Positions 5,851 to 7,565 of a DNA stretch of 7,565 nucleotides are shown piece after piece. Location of the stretch: assembly GCA_035553355.1 (NCBI GenBank), contig DATMJW010000036.1, positions 1 to 7,565 of the forward strand, read 5' to 3'. Within the stretch, counting starts at the first letter, position 1; every line of letters starts with the position of its first letter. The notes under the pieces are model-generated. The model did not search any database. It was given only the letters and a program-made list of their open reading frames with translations, and had not been told where the DNA came from. This stretch comes from Gaiellasilicea sp035553355 (GTDB taxonomy: Bacteria > Actinomycetota > Thermoleophilia > Gaiellales > Gaiellaceae). Both the position numbers and the translations under genes were made by a program.

Positions 5851-6551
5851 GGAGCGTCACCGCACGTGACGCCGGCCTGGACGAAGACCTGCCGCGCGCC
5901 GAGGTCTCTCGCGCGGGCGGTGACCACGAGGCGGCCGCCTCGGACGGTCCGCGTCGCACGCACGGCGGCGACGAGCGCCGCCGTCGGCGGCTGCGCGCCG
6001 GCGAAGCCGACCGCGTGCCACGCCTCCACGAGCCGCTCGCCGGCCGCGCAGCGCTGCGCGAGCGTCAGTGTCGTGCCGCTTCGCAGCCGGGCGGTGCGGA
6101 CGCGCCTCGTCGGCGGCGCGCTCGGCGGGAAGACGGCGGCGGGGGCTGCCACCGAGGTCGGGATCCTGCCGCCGCCACCTGCGGCGGGGATGCACCCGAT
6201 CCGCGGACGGAAGGTCGCGGCCGGTGCACGCGCGCCGGTGAAGACGCCGGTGAAGATCGCACTGCGCTGCGTGCTGACGCCCGGGCCGATCGGGCTCCCG
6301 GGAAGGCCGGCCCAGGTGACGTCGATCGCGCGGTGCGAGAGCTCCGCGTCGACGCCGGCGACGACGTGGTTCCGGGGGCACGTGAGCTGGTAGCGGACGC
6401 CCGGCCGCGGCGACTGCGGGGCCGACGGCACCACGACCCACGGCCCCGCGACCGGGACGCAGACGTCGAGGCCCTCGCACTCCCGCGCCGCGTGCGCGGG
6501 CACGGCGGCGACGCCGGCGACCACCGCGACGAGCGCGAGGAGCCGCCTCAC
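5847..6551 (-). CDS. secreted six-cysteine protein of unknown function in a vWA operon
   Basis: I do not recognise this 234-residue protein. The signal peptide is clear: basic start (RR, 2-3), hydrophobic core (4-18) and probable cleavage after AHA (19-21). The mature part has six cysteines (25, 31, 58, 120, 168, 230) and no membrane helix or catalytic motif I can name. Cys58-Cys120 and Cys168-Cys230 are both exactly 62 residues apart. Each first Cys is preceded by a similar stretch (RPGVRYQLTC at 49-58; RSGTTLTLAQRC at 157-168) and followed by a V/A/G-rich strand, suggesting two related domains joined by a Pro/Gly/Ala-rich linker (about 121-150). It is translationally coupled on both sides by GTGA overlaps (6548-6551 and 5847-5850) and sits between two vWA membrane proteins. 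An extracytoplasmic partner or client of those proteins is a reasonable guess, not shown. The start GTG has only a weak upstream GGGTG. Confidence 0.8.
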   Translation of the reverse strand: MRRLLALVAVVAGVAAVPAHAARECEGLDVCVPVAGPWVVVPSAPQSPRPGVRYQLTCPRNHVVAGVDAELSHRAIDVTWAGLPGSPIGPGVSTQRSAIFTGVFTGARAPAATFRPRIGCIPAAGGGGRIPTSVAAPAAVFPPSAPPTRRVRTARLRSGTTLTLAQRCAAGERLVEAWHAVGFAGAQPPTAALVAAVRATRTVRGGRLVVTARARDLGARQVFVQAGVTCGDAP

Positions 6552-7507
6552 GCGGGCACCCGGCGGAGGAACGCGAGCGAGAGCGCGCCGCCCGCGACGA
6601 GGAGCAGCGCGGCGGCGCCCGCGACCGCGTCCGTCAGCTCGCGGCGCTCCGTCTTCGTCCCGAGCCGGGAATCGAGGTTCTCGTACACCGGCTCGAGATC
6701 GGCTCCGGGGGACGAGAAGAACGCGCCGTTCGTCTCCGCGGCGATCCTCTGGAGCGTCTCCGGGTCCGACGGGACGCGGACGATCTGCGTGTAGCCGCCC
6801 TCGAGCGGCTGCTCGATCTGCCCGGCGGGAGTCCCGACGAGGAGCGTGAAGACCGGGACGCCGAGCTCCCGTGCCCGCGCCGCCGCCTCTTCGACCGGGA
6901 CCTCGCCACCGTCGGGTGCGCCGTCCGAGACGAGCAGCACCGCCGTCGGCGGCACCGTCCCGTCCGCCTCCTCCCGCTGCCCGAGCTCCGCCGCGACGAC
7001 GACCGCGTCGCCGAGCGCCGTTCCCTGGCTCGGCCGCAGCGCGTTCAGCGCCTCGGCGACGAGCTCGCGGTCCTCGGTCGGCGGCGCCGTGACGACGGCG
7101 CGCGTCCCGACGGCGACGACGCCGACGCGGAACCGCTCCGGGATCGTGTCGAGGAACGACGTCACCGCGGCGCGCGCGGCCGCGAGTCGGTTCGGCGGGA
7201 CGTCGTCCGCCTGCATCGAGCCGGAGATGTCGAGCGCGAGCACGACCGTCGCCTCCTCGCGTCTGACCGTCACCGTCGCCTCGGGGCGCGCGGCGCCGAC
7301 CGCCGTCACCGCGAGCGCGAGGAGCAGCAGTCCGAGCGGCAGCAGTCGCGTGCGGCGCGGCGGGCGCGGCGCGAGCGCGGGGAGGAGCCCCGGCGAGGCG
7401 AACCGCTCTGCGACAGCTCCGCGGCCGCGCTCGCGGATCAGCCAGGCACCGGCGACGAGCGGGACGAGCAGCAGCAGGAGAAGCGCGAGGGGGCTCTCGA
7501 AGCTCAC
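6548..7507 (-). CDS. BatA-like vWA-domain membrane protein (first copy)
   Basis: Membrane-anchored vWA protein of 319 residues, paralogous to the other vWA gene of this operon. Two N-terminal helices (about 7-24 and 54-72), a vWA domain (about 86-285) and a C-terminal helix (about 293-313). The MIDAS is intact: DISGS (93-97), Thr163 (QGTALGD) and Asp195 (VSDGA). It shares with its paralogue the opening MSF, the GTPAG turn (225-229), and the closing pattern VPxDPxTLxxxAxxTxGxF...YxNLxSxL (245-282). The GTG start overlaps the TGA of the partial upstream gene (GTGA, 7504-7507); GGAG (complement of 7517-7520) lies 9 bases upstream as Shine-Dalgarno. The domain should lie on the cytoplasmic side if the two N-terminal helices form a hairpin, the usual model for this family. 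Known relatives act with MoxR ATPases and DUF58 proteins; neither is visible in the window. Confidence 0.92.
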   Translation of the reverse strand: MSFESPLALLLLLLVPLVAGAWLIRERGRGAVAERFASPGLLPALAPRPPRRTRLLPLGLLLLALAVTAVGAARPEATVTVRREEATVVLALDISGSMQADDVPPNRLAAARAAVTSFLDTIPERFRVGVVAVGTRAVVTAPPTEDRELVAEALNALRPSQGTALGDAVVVAAELGQREEADGTVPPTAVLLVSDGAPDGGEVPVEEAAARARELGVPVFTLLVGTPAGQIEQPLEGGYTQIVRVPSDPETLQRIAAETNGAFFSSPGADLEPVYENLDSRLGTKTERRELTDAVAGAAALLLVAGGALSLAFLRRVPA

Positions 7508-7565
7508 GGGCTAGGTCTCCGCAGGAACGAGGCGAGCGAGCGGAGCCAGTCGCCCTCGGTCGAGA
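7504..7565 (-). CDS. C-terminal end of an unidentified gene upstream of the vWA pair (partial)
   Basis: Only the last 19 codons and the TGA stop (7506-7504) are inside the window; the gene continues beyond the right edge. The readable end is STEGDWLRSLASFLRRPSP. It looks coding: a plausible amphipathic end, and a stop that overlaps the next start as GTGA exactly like the two downstream junctions. From family context the gene could be a DUF58 or another Bat-operon protein, but nothing in 19 residues identifies it. A competing frame ends at the TAG complementary to 7511-7513, but it would break the overlap pattern. Confidence 0.6.
   Translation of the reverse strand, partial: STEGDWLRSLASFLRRPSP

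Noticed and set aside
4109..5959. A 616-codon open frame on the - strand over the vWA gene and the AAA+ end
   Set aside because: Out of frame with the vWA gene and antisense to the second Walker motifs; composition is low-complexity Arg/Ala.
3586..6393. A 935-codon open frame on the + strand crossing the AAA+ gene and the vWA operon
   Set aside because: It is Arg/Ala/Gly/Pro-rich with no recognisable domain and lies out of frame or antisense to genes with complete catalytic motifs. Long stop-free shadows are expected at this GC content.

Overview
This is a very GC-rich window with high-GC codon usage. Non-ATG starts dominate: GTG is the best start for five of the six complete genes. Most of the sequence is coding. 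This suggests a high-GC Actinomycetota-type genome. A deep lineage such as Thermoleophilia would fit the gene content, but the sequence alone does not prove it. There are no insertion sequences, CRISPR arrays, phage genes or recombination sites, so this looks like ordinary chromosome. No stretch over 300 bases lacks a gene. The longest gaps are the divergent spacer at about 1063/1117-1268 and the spacer at 2724-2803.

Left part (1-2770): the window opens inside a tRNA on the + strand; only its T arm and 3' acceptor strand are present. A GC-rich hairpin follows. An aldo/keto reductase gene on the - strand ends in the opposite strand of that tRNA, so the last codons of the reductase are antisense to the acceptor strand. 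A compact spacer separates the reductase from a divergent, secreted subtilisin-family (S8) protease with signal peptide, I9-like propeptide and complete catalytic triad. The protease gene ends at a perfect 15-bp hairpin.

Middle (2804-4828): one + strand gene encodes a 674-residue protein with an N-terminal membrane anchor, a charged linker with Met/Gly-rich patches, and two complete AAA+ modules of the Cdc48/VCP/FtsH ATPase type. It has no protease domain and no visible Cdc48 N-domain. It reads as a membrane-tethered unfoldase or remodelling ATPase.

Right part (4825-7565): a tightly packed - strand operon, read right to left. It contains the end of an unidentified gene cut by the window edge, a BatA-like von Willebrand factor A (vWA) membrane protein, a small secreted six-cysteine protein of unknown function, and a second BatA-like vWA membrane protein. 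All three junctions are the same 4-base GTGA overlap (start GTG, stop TGA), implying translational coupling. The operon meets the AAA+ gene tail to tail, with both stop codons sharing one CTAG.

How the genes may work together: the two vWA proteins have intact metal-binding (MIDAS) residues and three membrane segments each, and they look like ancient tandem paralogues. BatA-type vWA proteins are known to accompany MoxR-type AAA+ ATPases and DUF58 proteins, and those partners may lie just beyond the right edge. The secreted protein between the two vWA genes is the least explained component. A link between the vWA operon and the neighbouring membrane-tethered AAA+ protein is an inference from adjacency only.
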